64,000 nucleotides of DNA from an uncultured Lachnospiraceae bacterium (GCA_949878435.1 CATLAK010000010.1:34135-98134), one strand, 5' to 3'. Positions 26,414 through 35,110 are shown, counted from the first letter of the stretch. Notes: generated from the letters alone by a model not told the origin. Translations and numbers: made by a program.

Positions 26414-27319
26414 TCATTTGGGATATATGTAACGTTGTTCATATACCTGCTTACAGATCTTACTGATTTGATCCGACAGAACGCCGAAGCAGATCAGTTG
26501 GAATCCAAATATGACCAAAATCGATGCAAGTATGGGAATGCCATTGGACCATTGAAGGGCACGGAATATTCCATAGATTCCTCCCGCCACGCACATGATG
26601 ATACCGGCTTTCCCCAGAATGCGCATAGGCTGGAACAATAAGATAACCTGGAGGATCAGCACAATTGTCCGGAATCCATCCCGAATCTGCTTCACGGAGC
26701 TTTTGCCCTTTCGTTTCAATGCGGTAATGCTCACTTCCCCACCATTATATTCCTGTTCCAACATCAAAAGCGTCGTTACCGTAGAGGCGCCAAAAGTATT
26801 TGGCAAAAGCGGAAGATAGGGGAGAATGACTTCTTTCCGAAAGCCTCTCATTCCCGAATTAAAATCCTTAAGTTCCTCCCTTATAATCAGATTCAGAATG
26901 CATTTCAGAATCTTTTTTCCAAGGCGTCTGCTCTTTTCTTCATAAGAATCCTTATCCCTTATTCCAATGCAATAATCCAGATTCTCTGCCTTCATTTTCG
27001 AGATAACTTTCCGAAGGTCTTCCGGTCTATGCTGTCCATCTGCATCGTACCATGCAATAATATCCCCATGGGCTTCCTTGATGCCTGTCTTTAATGCCGC
27101 GCCATATCCTTTATTTCTTCGATGATTGATCAGCCTGACCCCTTCTATATTGTCTACAATTTTTGCTGTTTCATCGCTGCTCCCATCATTTACCACAACA
27201 ATTTCTACCATTTCCTCTTCCCATTTGGCAGTTTCCAAAAGGAGCTCCTTAAGCACCATCTCAATTGCCTCCGCTTCATTATAAGCAGGAATAATAATGG
27301 ATACTCTATCATTATTCAT
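26414..27319 (-). CDS. Family 2 glycosyltransferase, dolichol-phosphate-mannose-synthase type
   Basis: Inverting GT-A transferase. The N-terminal catalytic domain begins VSIIIPAYNEAEAIEMVL, with VVNDGSSDET and the metal-binding AWYDADGQHRPED. Two C-terminal membrane helices follow (about residues 228-290). Such enzymes charge polyprenyl phosphate with a sugar or add the first sugar on the lipid. The start overlaps the GT8 stop by eight bases, and its stop overlaps the next possible ATG (ATGA), so translation is coupled. Confidence 0.92.
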   Translation of the reverse strand: MNNDRVSIIIPAYNEAEAIEMVLKELLLETAKWEEEMVEIVVVNDGSSDETAKIVDNIEGVRLINHRRNKGYGAALKTGIKEAHGDIIAWYDADGQHRPEDLRKVISKMKAENLDYCIGIRDKDSYEEKSRRLGKKILKCILNLIIREELKDFNSGMRGFRKEVILPYLPLLPNTFGASTVTTLLMLEQEYNGGEVSITALKRKGKSSVKQIRDGFRTIVLILQVILLFQPMRILGKAGIIMCVAGGIYGIFRALQWSNGIPILASILVIFGFQLICFGVLSDQISKICKQVYEQRYIYPK

Positions 27320-28214
27320 AATTCGTTCCTCCCATTTTGCAAAGTATCGCTTTTAATAAATACCTTCCAATCACGAAATAACGTATGATCCATTCCCCTT
27401 TTACATTCATGCTTAAATCCGGATTTTTCTTTAAATAACGCCGATACTCCCCGCCGAACTTGCCGTAATAAGCAAGGTTCCACGGCTTTACCGGTCCCAT
27501 AAAATGCACGATTACAGGATATTTCTTTTCTTTCAGGAACCCTCCTGCCATGTACCTGAACATACCGGCAATGCTTCCATAGCCGGTGTTATAATTGTAT
27601 TTTCTTTCCACCACCTTAATCTTTTCCCTAAAAAGAAGATTGATGATGTCCTGATCCGGGTATTTAAGAAGCTCGCCCTTTTCTTCTACCACGCGCTTAA
27701 TATCCTCTAAAATGGAACATTTCCGCATTTCATCCAGATCAAATAATAGTACGCCTGAATTAATATACTGCTCCTCCTGCCCAAATCCCAATTTCGTCTT
27801 GTGGTCAGACAAGATTGTATTCACAGAAATATCCCCGATTCCCGCCATCACATTTCCCTCAAGCGGCGTCTCATACAAGGGCAAAAGCGAACCCCTTATC
27901 AAAATATCCGGGTCTAAATAGAGCATCCTTTTTTCTTTTGTAAAAATCATCCCTGACAAAAGCCGATAATACATTTCCTTTGTAAAATACCCGATTACCG
28001 GCACGCCCGACAGAATGCTTTCCTCCACTCTGACAGGGCAGAAACGGCTCCCATTCCTTTCAATCAACTGCCGCAGCTCTCCAAGCTCTATTTCTTTTAC
28101 ATTGCTGTATAACAGATAAATCGTATTCTCCTTATCATGAAACCGAAAGAAAGAAGTCAACATTACTTTTAAGGGGCATACATAATTGCTGTCTACCGTC
28201 ACCAGAATATTCAT
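27312..28214 (-). CDS. Family 8 glycosyltransferase (proximal copy)
   Basis: Begins MNILVTVDSNYVCPLKVMLT. The DxD metal motif is RMLYLDPDILIRG, the KEMYYRLLSG motif matches its paralogue at 11925, and the C-terminal His signature is VHFMGPVKPWNLAY. Its 300-aa length is typical. It sits six bases after the stop of the GT4 gene and overlaps the next gene. GT8 enzymes are retaining galactosyl- or glucosyltransferases, so alpha-linked hexoses are likely in the product. Confidence 0.92.
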   Translation of the reverse strand: MNILVTVDSNYVCPLKVMLTSFFRFHDKENTIYLLYSNVKEIELGELRQLIERNGSRFCPVRVEESILSGVPVIGYFTKEMYYRLLSGMIFTKEKRMLYLDPDILIRGSLLPLYETPLEGNVMAGIGDISVNTILSDHKTKLGFGQEEQYINSGVLLFDLDEMRKCSILEDIKRVVEEKGELLKYPDQDIINLLFREKIKVVERKYNYNTGYGSIAGMFRYMAGGFLKEKKYPVIVHFMGPVKPWNLAYYGKFGGEYRRYLKKNPDLSMNVKGEWIIRYFVIGRYLLKAILCKMGGTNYE

Positions 28215-28220
28215 TTTCCT

Positions 28221-29321
28221 TCACTCCTGCCTGCTTATCATGTCTTGTAATAACTGGTCCCACTCGTCTAAAATCTGTTCCCTGCAAAATCGCCTTGTAG
28301 ATTTTCTTGCCTTTTCCCCCATCTTTCTGCGCTTATGCTCATCCTGCATAAGACTCTCCATCTTGCGGGCAAACGTCTCTATTTCACCCGGCACGACCAA
28401 AAAGCCATTTTCTCCGTCTTCTATAATTTCTCTAGGTCCTGCCTTGCAGGAATAACCCACTGCCGGAAGTGAAAAAGCCATTGCTTCCAGCAGAACCATG
28501 CCAAATCCCTCATCCCGTGAAGGCAGGACAAATAGCTCCGCTTTTTTGTAATACTCCTCGATCCGGTCTGTATTCCCGACCAGAAAGAAACGTCTGATTC
28601 CTGACGTTTCTATTTCTTTTTCCAGTTTTTTTCTGTCTGCCCCTTCACCTGCGACCAGCACCTTCCACTCCGGATATCTATCCTCAAGCAGCTTCCAGCT
28701 CTTTATGAGGAGATCGAATCCCTTCACCCTCGTCAGCCTTCCGGCGGCAAAGATGATCGGCTCTCCTTCCTGCTTAGGCGCCTTATCCTCATAGGGGTTG
28801 GGATTGTAGATACGAATAATCCTGCACCTTAAATTCAGCCTTTCTTTATAATATGCTTTGTCTTCTTCCGACAAGACGATCAGACATTCCGAATAACGTC
28901 CGACCAGCCTTCTTGCAATACTGCGGAGAAAATGATTTTTTTTGAAATGATAATAAAAATTGAAATGTTCCCAGGAAATCCAGTGTACTTGCGGCGTAAA
29001 CCTTTTCAGAAACAAAGAATAGAAACAAAGAATAATATCTACATCGACTAGAAAATCTATGTTCTCGTGATTCAAAAAGACCGCAAGTGATTGAATTTTC
29101 TTTATGATGCCTGCTTTGGGAACCTCTTTTTCAAGCCAGTAAAACTTGATTGCATCCGATACCGGGAAGAAAACGCTGCCTTTTCCCTTAAGGCTCATAA
29201 TGTAAACATGATGCCCTCTCTCCGACAGCCCATTAGCAATTACAGAAAGCACCCTCTCCGTTCCCCCGGAGCTTTCCATATTTCCAATAAAAAAAGCAAT
29301 GCGAAATTTTTCTCTGTCCAT
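28221..29321 (-). CDS. Family 4 glycosyltransferase, first gene of the polysaccharide operon
   Basis: GT-B enzyme beginning MDREKFRIAFFIGNMESSGG, then TERVLSVIANGL. The C-terminal site has SRDEGFGMVLLEAMAFSLP (EX7E) and a CKAGPREII motif. The start at 29321 has GGGAGG nine bases ahead. It is the first gene after the promoter region at 29446-29488 and is followed at six bases by the GT8 gene. Its exact sugar is unknown. Confidence 0.92.
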   Translation of the reverse strand: MDREKFRIAFFIGNMESSGGTERVLSVIANGLSERGHHVYIMSLKGKGSVFFPVSDAIKFYWLEKEVPKAGIIKKIQSLAVFLNHENIDFLVDVDIILCFYSLFLKRFTPQVHWISWEHFNFYYHFKKNHFLRSIARRLVGRYSECLIVLSEEDKAYYKERLNLRCRIIRIYNPNPYEDKAPKQEGEPIIFAAGRLTRVKGFDLLIKSWKLLEDRYPEWKVLVAGEGADRKKLEKEIETSGIRRFFLVGNTDRIEEYYKKAELFVLPSRDEGFGMVLLEAMAFSLPAVGYSCKAGPREIIEDGENGFLVVPGEIETFARKMESLMQDEHKRRKMGEKARKSTRRFCREQILDEWDQLLQDMISRQE

Positions 29322-29405
29322 ACCTAAATTCCTCCCTCATCTCTATACTATGCAGTCGTAAGTCACTTGGAAAGAATACATGCGGAATTTGTAGGTTGTA
29401 AAACT

Positions 29406-29425
29406 GTACTTTTCCGTACCTATAA
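29406..29425. repeat. Direct repeat 1 flanking the polysaccharide promoter
   Basis: GTACTTTTCCGTACCTATAA. It resembles the segment at 29529-29550 (GTACACTATTCCGGAC, then TTATAA) in the same orientation. The two copies enclose about 100 bases that hold both candidate promoters. They could be recombination half-sites for the adjacent serine recombinase or a regulator's operators. Confidence 0.35.
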
Positions 29426-29445
29426 TTTTGATATGTAACACTATC

Positions 29446-29488
29446 ATTTTACTACAAAAAAAATATTTTACAAGAAAATATTTGACAA
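29446..29488 (-). promoter_or_regulatory. Candidate promoters of the pel-type polysaccharide operon
   Basis: Two overlapping sigma-A type candidates on the minus strand: TTGTCA (29483-29488) with a 17-base spacer to TATTTT (29460-29465), and TTGTAA (29468-29473) with a 16-base spacer to TAAAAT (29446-29451). The stretch is very AT-rich. A leader of about 115 bases follows. I see no c-di-GMP riboswitch fold in it. Confidence 0.5.
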
Positions 29489-29528
29489 AAATCTACAAAA
29501 AGGAAACTTAAAAGATTTTTCCGATAAA

Positions 29529-29550
29529 GTACACTATTCCGGACTTATAA
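29529..29550. repeat. Direct repeat 2 flanking the polysaccharide promoter
   Basis: Second copy of the GTAC...TTCCG.AC.TATAA motif, just past the recombinase stop. See the entry at 29406. Confidence 0.35.
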
Positions 29551-29556
29551 GCAATA

Positions 29557-30159
29557 TTACTGTTCTAATTGCTTTGCTTTATCAAAAAAGGTACTTTTTG
29601 CCAAATTGCATGTTTTAGCCGCCTGCTGAAGCGTTATTTTTTTTGCTTTCCACGCTCCACACACTTCGTCAAAATTTTCCGGCAGCGGTACAGGCGGTCT
29701 CCCGAATTTCACTCCTCTTGCTTTCGCCGCCGCAATGCCCTCCGCCTGTCTTTGGCGGATATTGATTCGCTCATTTTCCGCAACGTAACTAAGAAGTGCT
29801 AAGACGATATCACTGATAAATGTTCCAAGCAGATTTTTTTCCCTTCTGGTGTCCAAAATCGGCATATCGATCACCACAATATCCGCTCTTTTTTCTTTCG
29901 TTATGATTCTCCACTGCTCATTCAAATCCGCGTAATTTCTTCCAAGACGGTCGATAGATTTTATATATAAAACGGAATTATCATCCAGCTTCCTGAGCAA
30001 TCGCTTATACTGGGGTCTTTCAAAATCCTTTCCCGAAAGCTTATCCATGAAGATCCGGTTGTCAGGCACCCCCATATCGCGCAGCGCAATTCTTTGCCTG
30101 TCCTCATTTTGTTCCCTTGTTGATACCCTGATATAACCATACATTTTTAATTTTTCCAT
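29557..30159 (-). CDS. Small serine recombinase (resolvase/invertase family)
   Basis: The 200-aa protein has the catalytic domain first: YGYIRVSTREQNEDRQ holds the nucleophile Ser13, and the conserved Arg residues occur in SIDRLGRNY. The long E helix and a C-terminal helix-turn-helix (TLQQAAKTCNLAKSTFFDKA) follow. Such enzymes invert or resolve DNA between short sites. The gene lies immediately upstream of the polysaccharide operon promoter, reading toward it, so promoter switching of the operon is conceivable. A lone resolvase of a former mobile element is the alternative. No transposase is nearby. Confidence 0.93.
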   Translation of the reverse strand: MEKLKMYGYIRVSTREQNEDRQRIALRDMGVPDNRIFMDKLSGKDFERPQYKRLLRKLDDNSVLYIKSIDRLGRNYADLNEQWRIITKEKRADIVVIDMPILDTRREKNLLGTFISDIVLALLSYVAENERINIRQRQAEGIAAAKARGVKFGRPPVPLPENFDEVCGAWKAKKITLQQAAKTCNLAKSTFFDKAKQLEQ

Positions 30160-30181
30160 ATTATGCCATTCCTTTCTCTAT

Positions 30182-30222
30182 CCAAACGTTTCCGCGCCTC
30201 GCGCGCAGCTCATTGTAACAAA
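30182..30222 (-). repeat. Dispersed hairpin element, copy c
   Basis: On the minus strand it reads TTTTTGTTACAATGAGCTG, then the foldback CGCGCGAGGCGCGG and then CGTTTGG. It matches copy b base for base over much of the link region. It lies between the hairpin at 30220 and the recombinase ribosome site. Confidence 0.55.
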
Positions 30223-30257
30223 AATCCCATCACTCTTTACATAGTAATGGGATTTTT
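30220..30257. terminator. Bidirectional-type terminator hairpin between divergent genes
   Basis: AAAAATCCCAT pairs with ATGGGATTTTT around a 16-base loop; T-runs exist on both strands. It sits between the divergently transcribed recombinase and flippase genes, where no transcript should end, so it may insulate them or belong to the dispersed element it touches. Confidence 0.65.
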
Positions 30258-30289
30258 AAAGCAAAATATCCTCTTTCATTTTTCGTCAC

Positions 30290-30317
30290 TTGATATATTT
30301 AGGAATCCTGCTATCAT
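30290..30317 (+). promoter_or_regulatory. Promoter of the flippase gene
   Basis: TTGATA (30290-30295), 16 bases, TATCAT (30312-30317), about 25-30 bases ahead of the flippase ATG. Confidence 0.5.
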
Positions 30318-30349
30318 ATTAATAGAATAACGTGCTGGGGGCTGATTTC

Positions 30350-31861
30350 ATGCGTACAAAGTTATTTATAAAAAATAGTATTGTCATACTGGTAACTAAG
30401 ATTCTGTGCTACCTTACCGAATTTGTCGCGCGTACCGTGCTCATCCATACGCTTTCCATGGAATACGTAGGCGTCACGGGACTTTTTACGAATATTCTCA
30501 CTGTCCTTTGTCTGTCGGAACTTGGTTTCGGCACAGTTCTCGTCTACAGCATGTATGTCCCTATCGTGCAAAATGACAAAGAAAAACTTCTTGCTCTTAC
30601 AAACTTCTATAGAAAAGTATACGGCATCGTCGCCCTACTGATGGGTGTCATCGGAGGCGCGGTCACACCGTTTCTGCCCTACATCATAAAGGATTGCCCT
30701 GACCTGCCCGGATTATCCATATTCTATCTGCTTTATCTGGCGAACACTGTGCTTTCCTATACCTTTACCTCCCGGCAGTCACTGTTTCTTGCCGACCAAA
30801 AGATGTATATCACCGATTTCTACTCCAACCTGCTCCATATCATAAGGACCATTGTCCAGATTATTCTTTTGGTTACGCTACATAGCTTTACCCTTTATGT
30901 ATTGATTCAGCTGCCTTTTACCTTATGCACTAACCTCCTCCTTTCTTATAAAGCAAAAAAGGCATATTCATTCCTAAATTCCAAGAAACGTCCCACGCTT
31001 TCCCCAGATGAAAAGAGGTCCATCTTTAAGAATGTATATGCCATGTTCTATCACCGTATTGGGAGCACCGTTGCAAATTCCACAGACAATCTGCTGATCA
31101 GCATCTTTCTGGGTCTTACCGCGGTTTCCAAAAACAGCTGCTATACCCTGTTGGTGACTTTTTTTAAATCTGTTATCAATCCTTTGTTTTCCTCGCTCAA
31201 TTCCGGCGTCGGAAACTATTATGCGTCCAAGACCAAAGAAGAAACTTATTCTTTGTTTCATCTGCTGTATTTTGCAGGGTTCTGGTTTTATACCTTCTGC
31301 ACGACCAGCTTCTTTTTATTAGTCAATCCATTTATTTCTTTCGTTTGGGGCGATGCGTTTCTTTTTCCCCTTCCCGCCGTTTTACTGATTGCTGCCAATT
31401 TTTTTGTTGCAGGCGTGCGCATGGTTACAGTCACCTTCAAAGAAGCATTGGGAATCCTTTACCAGGATCGATACTGCCCCGTTGCAGAGTCTCTCATAAA
31501 CTTAATTCTCTCCATTCTTCTCGTACATTTTTGGGGCATCAGCGGTATTTTTGCGGGAACTTTAATCAGTATGCTTTCTACTTCTCTCTGGATAGAAGTC
31601 CGCGTTCTGTTCCGCTACGGCTTTCAAAAATCCCCAAAGTCCTTCTGGCTGAAAAACATCAAATATCTTTCAGCAGGCATTTTTTGTTTTGCCCTGACTT
31701 TCCTGTGCTGCCTTCCCTTTGACCTGCCGCCGCTTGCGCTGATGGGCACACGTATCCTTCTGTGCCTTACGGTCCCCAACCTATTCTTTTTGCTGATTTT
31801 TCACCGAAGCGCAGAATTTCGCAATTTGATTTATATTTTAAAGGATGTCATCCGAAAATAA
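30350..31861 (+). CDS. Polysaccharide flippase (Wzx/MOP superfamily)
   Basis: Integral membrane protein of about 503 aa with 12-14 helices, beginning MRTKLFIKNSIVILVTKILC, then the typical Wzx loop (EYVGVTGLFTNILTVLCLSE). I chose the ATG at 30350 after GGGGG; a GTG six codons earlier lacks a proper site. It would flip lipid-linked oligosaccharide units. It is transcribed away from the pel-type operon but is its closest functional neighbour, suggesting that lipid-linked sugars from the GT2/GT4/GT8 enzymes are exported by it. Its stop lies two bases from the convergent DUF885 stop. Confidence 0.9.
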   Translation: MRTKLFIKNSIVILVTKILCYLTEFVARTVLIHTLSMEYVGVTGLFTNILTVLCLSELGFGTVLVYSMYVPIVQNDKEKLLALTNFYRKVYGIVALLMGVIGGAVTPFLPYIIKDCPDLPGLSIFYLLYLANTVLSYTFTSRQSLFLADQKMYITDFYSNLLHIIRTIVQIILLVTLHSFTLYVLIQLPFTLCTNLLLSYKAKKAYSFLNSKKRPTLSPDEKRSIFKNVYAMFYHRIGSTVANSTDNLLISIFLGLTAVSKNSCYTLLVTFFKSVINPLFSSLNSGVGNYYASKTKEETYSLFHLLYFAGFWFYTFCTTSFFLLVNPFISFVWGDAFLFPLPAVLLIAANFFVAGVRMVTVTFKEALGILYQDRYCPVAESLINLILSILLVHFWGISGIFAGTLISMLSTSLWIEVRVLFRYGFQKSPKSFWLKNIKYLSAGIFCFALTFLCCLPFDLPPLALMGTRILLCLTVPNLFFLLIFHRSAEFRNLIYILKDVIRK

Positions 31862-31863
31862 GA

Positions 31864-33663
31864 TTACTGCTCCGCTATCCACATTCCCATGCGGGATTCT
31901 ATAATATAAAAAGGGGCTGGACCTGTTCTTAAGATAAAATCATGAAATTCCTTTATATCAAAATCCTCTCCCAGTTCCTCCATTGCCTCCTCACGCAATT
32001 CAAGGAATTCCAGATATCCGGCAAAATAACTCAAATAACCTGCGGGATCATAAAGAACCGCTTCATATACCCCATCAAGCGTCTCTTGATCTACATCCAT
32101 GAACATGCTTAAGACTTCCTTCACGTCTTCCTTGTCCCATCCTTCATAGTGTATTCCCAAATCGATATAAGCGTAAAGTGCCAGTGATACCGCAGAATTT
32201 CTCGCATAAAGATCTACCGCCGCTTCGCTGTGGTCTTCCGCTGCATATGGGTATCCATATTCAAATTCTACATAGGTCGCCCATCCTTCTGTATAACCCT
32301 TGTAGGAAATCAGATTGCGAATTAGCGGAAGATCACAAGACACGGTATAGGCATTCTGATACAAGTGTCCAGGATAACCTTCGTGCGCCAGCGTAGTATA
32401 TAGATCTCCGCTATCCTCTGCGCCGTTTTTCGTGTACTTTCCATTGATATAAATAGAATTATTTTTTATATCATCGATAGGCGTGGTCAGATAAAAAGCC
32501 GGGCTAAGATGATCCTGCATAGACGGATGCACATACTTGACTGTAAAATCCACCTGCGGCGGCTCGGGGAAATCCTCTTCCATCTTAATTAACAAATCCT
32601 GCAGCCCTTCCTCAGGTTCCATATCCGGTAAAGAGAAATTCATGATTTCCTCATACACTTCCGGAGACTCTATCGCAGCGTCGTATAGATCCTGCATGAA
32701 ATCGTCTATATATCGTTCGATCTTTTTCTCTAATCTTTTCACGGAGTCGTCCGCACCCACCTCAGAGTGGATGAGATATTCATAGTATTCCTTTCCGTAT
32801 TCATAGTAGCACAGCCCCAGTTCATTTGTGCCGCTTCCCTTAAGCGCGCGCATACCGTCAATCAAGGTCTGATAAGCATCCACCACCTCGGTAGTGACGA
32901 TCTCATCATGCCTTTCCTTGTATTGTTCTCTTTCTGCCTCGGAGAGACCTTCAAAAGAATCGATCTTGTCATTGAAGACCTCGATCATGTAATTATTTTC
33001 AGGCTCCTGAATAAATTCCTCGCACTGCTCGATAACCATATCTGCCGCATTGTCAGACATAAACAGCCCCGCTTCTGCCTTTTTCTCTTCATACGCAATA
33101 ATCTGTGCGTAATATTCATCCATCTGCGAAAGCAACGTCAGATAGTCCTCGATATCCTGCTCTTTTCGAAATGTATATTCCGCAAGAATAATCGGCAATT
33201 CCGCCTGGTATCCGTAAGTCGGCTCTAAAAGCTCGTCATAAAATTCCAAATGCGCCACCGACTTCTCCGTCTCTATGTAATCCATCAATATCGTATATGT
33301 AAGCTCCTGCTCCGGTGAAAGATCTGCTTCATAAAAGGAATGGATCACCTCCTCCATTTCCTTCAGTTCGTCCGCACTTCTTTGCAGATTCTCAACAGAA
33401 ACATCCCCCAGCGTGACCGGATAGTCCGTAATCCCGTAATTCTCCGGGTACGCAAGGGTATAGTGGAGATTTATAGTATTCTGCACTACCAGTTCTTTAA
33501 ACATTTCATCCATACAAGCGTCAAAGGCTTCCGGATCATCCTGCCTATTATCTATGAGGATTCCAATAATCGCCATAACTCCACATATTGTCAGACAAAT
33601 CGCTACAACTGCAATTATGACCGCCATCCATGCACTGGGCCGCTTTTTCGTTTCATTCTCCAT
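31864..33663 (-). CDS. DUF885 zinc metallopeptidase, membrane-anchored
   Basis: The 599-aa protein has one N-terminal membrane helix (WMAVIIAVVAICLTICGVMA, about 12-31), so the catalytic part is likely outside the cell. The thermolysin-like zinc motif HEGYPGH is at 427-433, and a downstream Glu-rich helix contains YTEGWATYVE. DUF885 proteins are predicted peptidases with unclear substrates. It shares the symmetric divergent promoter at 33697-33750 with the hemerythrin gene. Confidence 0.88.
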   Translation of the reverse strand: MENETKKRPSAWMAVIIAVVAICLTICGVMAIIGILIDNRQDDPEAFDACMDEMFKELVVQNTINLHYTLAYPENYGITDYPVTLGDVSVENLQRSADELKEMEEVIHSFYEADLSPEQELTYTILMDYIETEKSVAHLEFYDELLEPTYGYQAELPIILAEYTFRKEQDIEDYLTLLSQMDEYYAQIIAYEEKKAEAGLFMSDNAADMVIEQCEEFIQEPENNYMIEVFNDKIDSFEGLSEAEREQYKERHDEIVTTEVVDAYQTLIDGMRALKGSGTNELGLCYYEYGKEYYEYLIHSEVGADDSVKRLEKKIERYIDDFMQDLYDAAIESPEVYEEIMNFSLPDMEPEEGLQDLLIKMEEDFPEPPQVDFTVKYVHPSMQDHLSPAFYLTTPIDDIKNNSIYINGKYTKNGAEDSGDLYTTLAHEGYPGHLYQNAYTVSCDLPLIRNLISYKGYTEGWATYVEFEYGYPYAAEDHSEAAVDLYARNSAVSLALYAYIDLGIHYEGWDKEDVKEVLSMFMDVDQETLDGVYEAVLYDPAGYLSYFAGYLEFLELREEAMEELGEDFDIKEFHDFILRTGPAPFYIIESRMGMWIAEQ

Positions 33664-33696
33664 TTAAAAATTCCTCCTTGGCAATATCGTTTCGTA

Positions 33697-33750
33697 ATAT
33701 TCATTGTACCATATCTTTGCAGGTCTGCGAAGATATGGTACAATAAATAT
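33697..33750. promoter_or_regulatory. Near-perfect palindrome forming back-to-back promoters
   Basis: A 54-bp dyad with 21-bp arms (one mismatch) and a partly symmetric centre (GCAGGTCTGC). Each strand carries a promoter: plus TTGCAG (33717-33722), 16 bases, TACAAT (33739-33744); minus TCGCAG (33725-33730), 16 bases, TACAAT (33703-33708). The two -35 boxes are only two bases apart. It drives the DUF885 gene leftward and the hemerythrin gene rightward. Confidence 0.75.
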
Positions 33751-33775
33751 CATGGATAATTGGGAGGAATCGAAC

Positions 33776-34588
33776 ATGTATCTTTTTACGGATGACTGTC
33801 TGCTGGGCGTGCCCGAAATCGACAGCGAACATGAAAGACTTTTTGAAATCATAAACGAAATTCACGCTCTGTTAGGTGACGACGCCAAGAGCGACCGATA
33901 CGACCATATATATGAATTGATTGAACGTTTAAAGCAATATGCCAAAGAACATTTTCAGCATGAGGAAGCTTATATGGAACGTATCCATCATCCTGAGCTG
34001 GAACTGCAAAGGCACCAGCATGCCGTCTTCTGCGACAAAATAAACGAGGCAGACATCCTGCTTTCCGGCAGCGATCAGACACGCTTTCTGGACGATCTTT
34101 TAAAGTATCTTATCACTTGGCTTTACCGGCACATTATCGGCTGCGATCTGATGATCGGTAAGATGCCTCCTGCAGACACTGGGAAAAAAGTTCCGGTCTT
34201 CACAAACGAGTACCTGACCGGAATCGGCTTAATTGACGATGAGCACAAAGAATTATTCCGTATTATAGGAGAAGTCCACCGTATCATCCATGATGAATTT
34301 ATCGCTGACAAATATGACGAAATCGTTTATCTGCTGGAGGAGTTAAAAAACTATACAAAATTCCACTTTGCAGATGAAGAAAAATATATGCAGAGCATTC
34401 AATATGAAGGACTTGCCGCACAGCAGCGCGCCCACGACGCCTTTGTTGCACGGCTGGAAGAAATGGACTTTCAGCAGATCGAAGGGCATCAGCAGGAAAC
34501 CTTGGAAGAAATTCTGGAATTTCTCACCGACTGGCTGATCAACCATATTTTAAACAGCGACAAAAAAATCGGAACGCCGGTATCATGA
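33776..34588 (+). CDS. Tandem hemerythrin protein (two bacteriohemerythrin domains)
   Basis: About 270 aa. I chose MYLFTDDCLLG at 33776 because GGGAGG stands eight bases ahead. Two hemerythrin domains follow one another, roughly 1-130 and 138-270. Each has the di-iron ligand pattern: DSEHERLFE, HFQHEEAYM, RHQHAVF and HIIGCD in the first; DDEHKELFR, FHFADEEKYM, RAHDAF and HILNSD in the second. Such proteins bind oxygen or sense redox/NO, useful for an anaerobe. There is no sensor or output domain. The end overlaps the convergent GNAT gene by six bases. Confidence 0.92.
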   Translation: MYLFTDDCLLGVPEIDSEHERLFEIINEIHALLGDDAKSDRYDHIYELIERLKQYAKEHFQHEEAYMERIHHPELELQRHQHAVFCDKINEADILLSGSDQTRFLDDLLKYLITWLYRHIIGCDLMIGKMPPADTGKKVPVFTNEYLTGIGLIDDEHKELFRIIGEVHRIIHDEFIADKYDEIVYLLEELKNYTKFHFADEEKYMQSIQYEGLAAQQRAHDAFVARLEEMDFQQIEGHQQETLEEILEFLTDWLINHILNSDKKIGTPVS

Positions 34589-35050
34589 CAAAACAAGTTC
34601 CATTTCATCCTTCATTTTCGTAAAGCCGAATTTCTCGTATAAGGGGCGTCCCATGTCTGTTGCTTCGAGGGAAATCGATGTAATTTCCCTTGATTTTATA
34701 TCTTCGACCAACAGTTCCAGCGTCCTATATGCAATCCCTTTTCTTCTATAATCGGGATGCGTGTACATATTCATAATATATGCCTTATTTCCGCTGGGGT
34801 TGTGATAGGTAGGCATGACTTGAAAATAGCTTACCCCTCCTGCCCCAACAAACCGGCTTCCATCATATACAAGATAGGCAGTATGGGTTCCGTTTGACAG
34901 CGCATTCTGATAATAAAGCCAGGACTGTCTCGAAACCTCTGACATGTCTGTATCTGCCTCCAGCTTATTGGCAGCACGCAAAACTTCTATTCTTGTCCTT
35001 ACCAGCACTTCTAAGTCTTCTAAAGTTGCTTTTCTATAATGTATGTTCAT
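34583..35050 (-). CDS. GNAT-family N-acetyltransferase
   Basis: The 155-aa protein starts MNIHYRKATLEDLEVLVRTR. The acetyl-CoA loop is visible in MYTHPDYRRKGIAYRTLELL (the R-x-x-G-x-A form). The C-terminus reads LYEKFGFTKMKDEMELVL, the usual end of GNAT domains. GAGG precedes the ATG. It is a lone gene; the substrate is unknown. Its 3' end overlaps the tandem hemerythrin stop. Confidence 0.9.
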   Translation of the reverse strand: MNIHYRKATLEDLEVLVRTRIEVLRAANKLEADTDMSEVSRQSWLYYQNALSNGTHTAYLVYDGSRFVGAGGVSYFQVMPTYHNPSGNKAYIMNMYTHPDYRRKGIAYRTLELLVEDIKSREITSISLEATDMGRPLYEKFGFTKMKDEMELVLS

Positions 35051-35110
35051 AACATTCCTCTTTATCTGTAATGTATATAGTTTTCTTTGGTATAACGGCT
35101 TTTATAAGTA

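Noticed and set aside
29322..29556. c-di-GMP riboswitch ahead of the pel-type operon
   Set aside because: A c-di-GMP riboswitch would be logical, but the AT-rich leader shows no GEMM-type stem pair or conserved bulges.
29557..30159. Transposon resolvase with a surrounding transposon
   Set aside because: No transposase and no terminal inverted repeats were seen nearby; kept as a lone serine recombinase.
33704..33775. Longer N-terminus for the tandem hemerythrin
   Set aside because: The extra codons fall inside the palindromic promoter and lack a ribosome site; the ATG at 33776 has GGGAGG.
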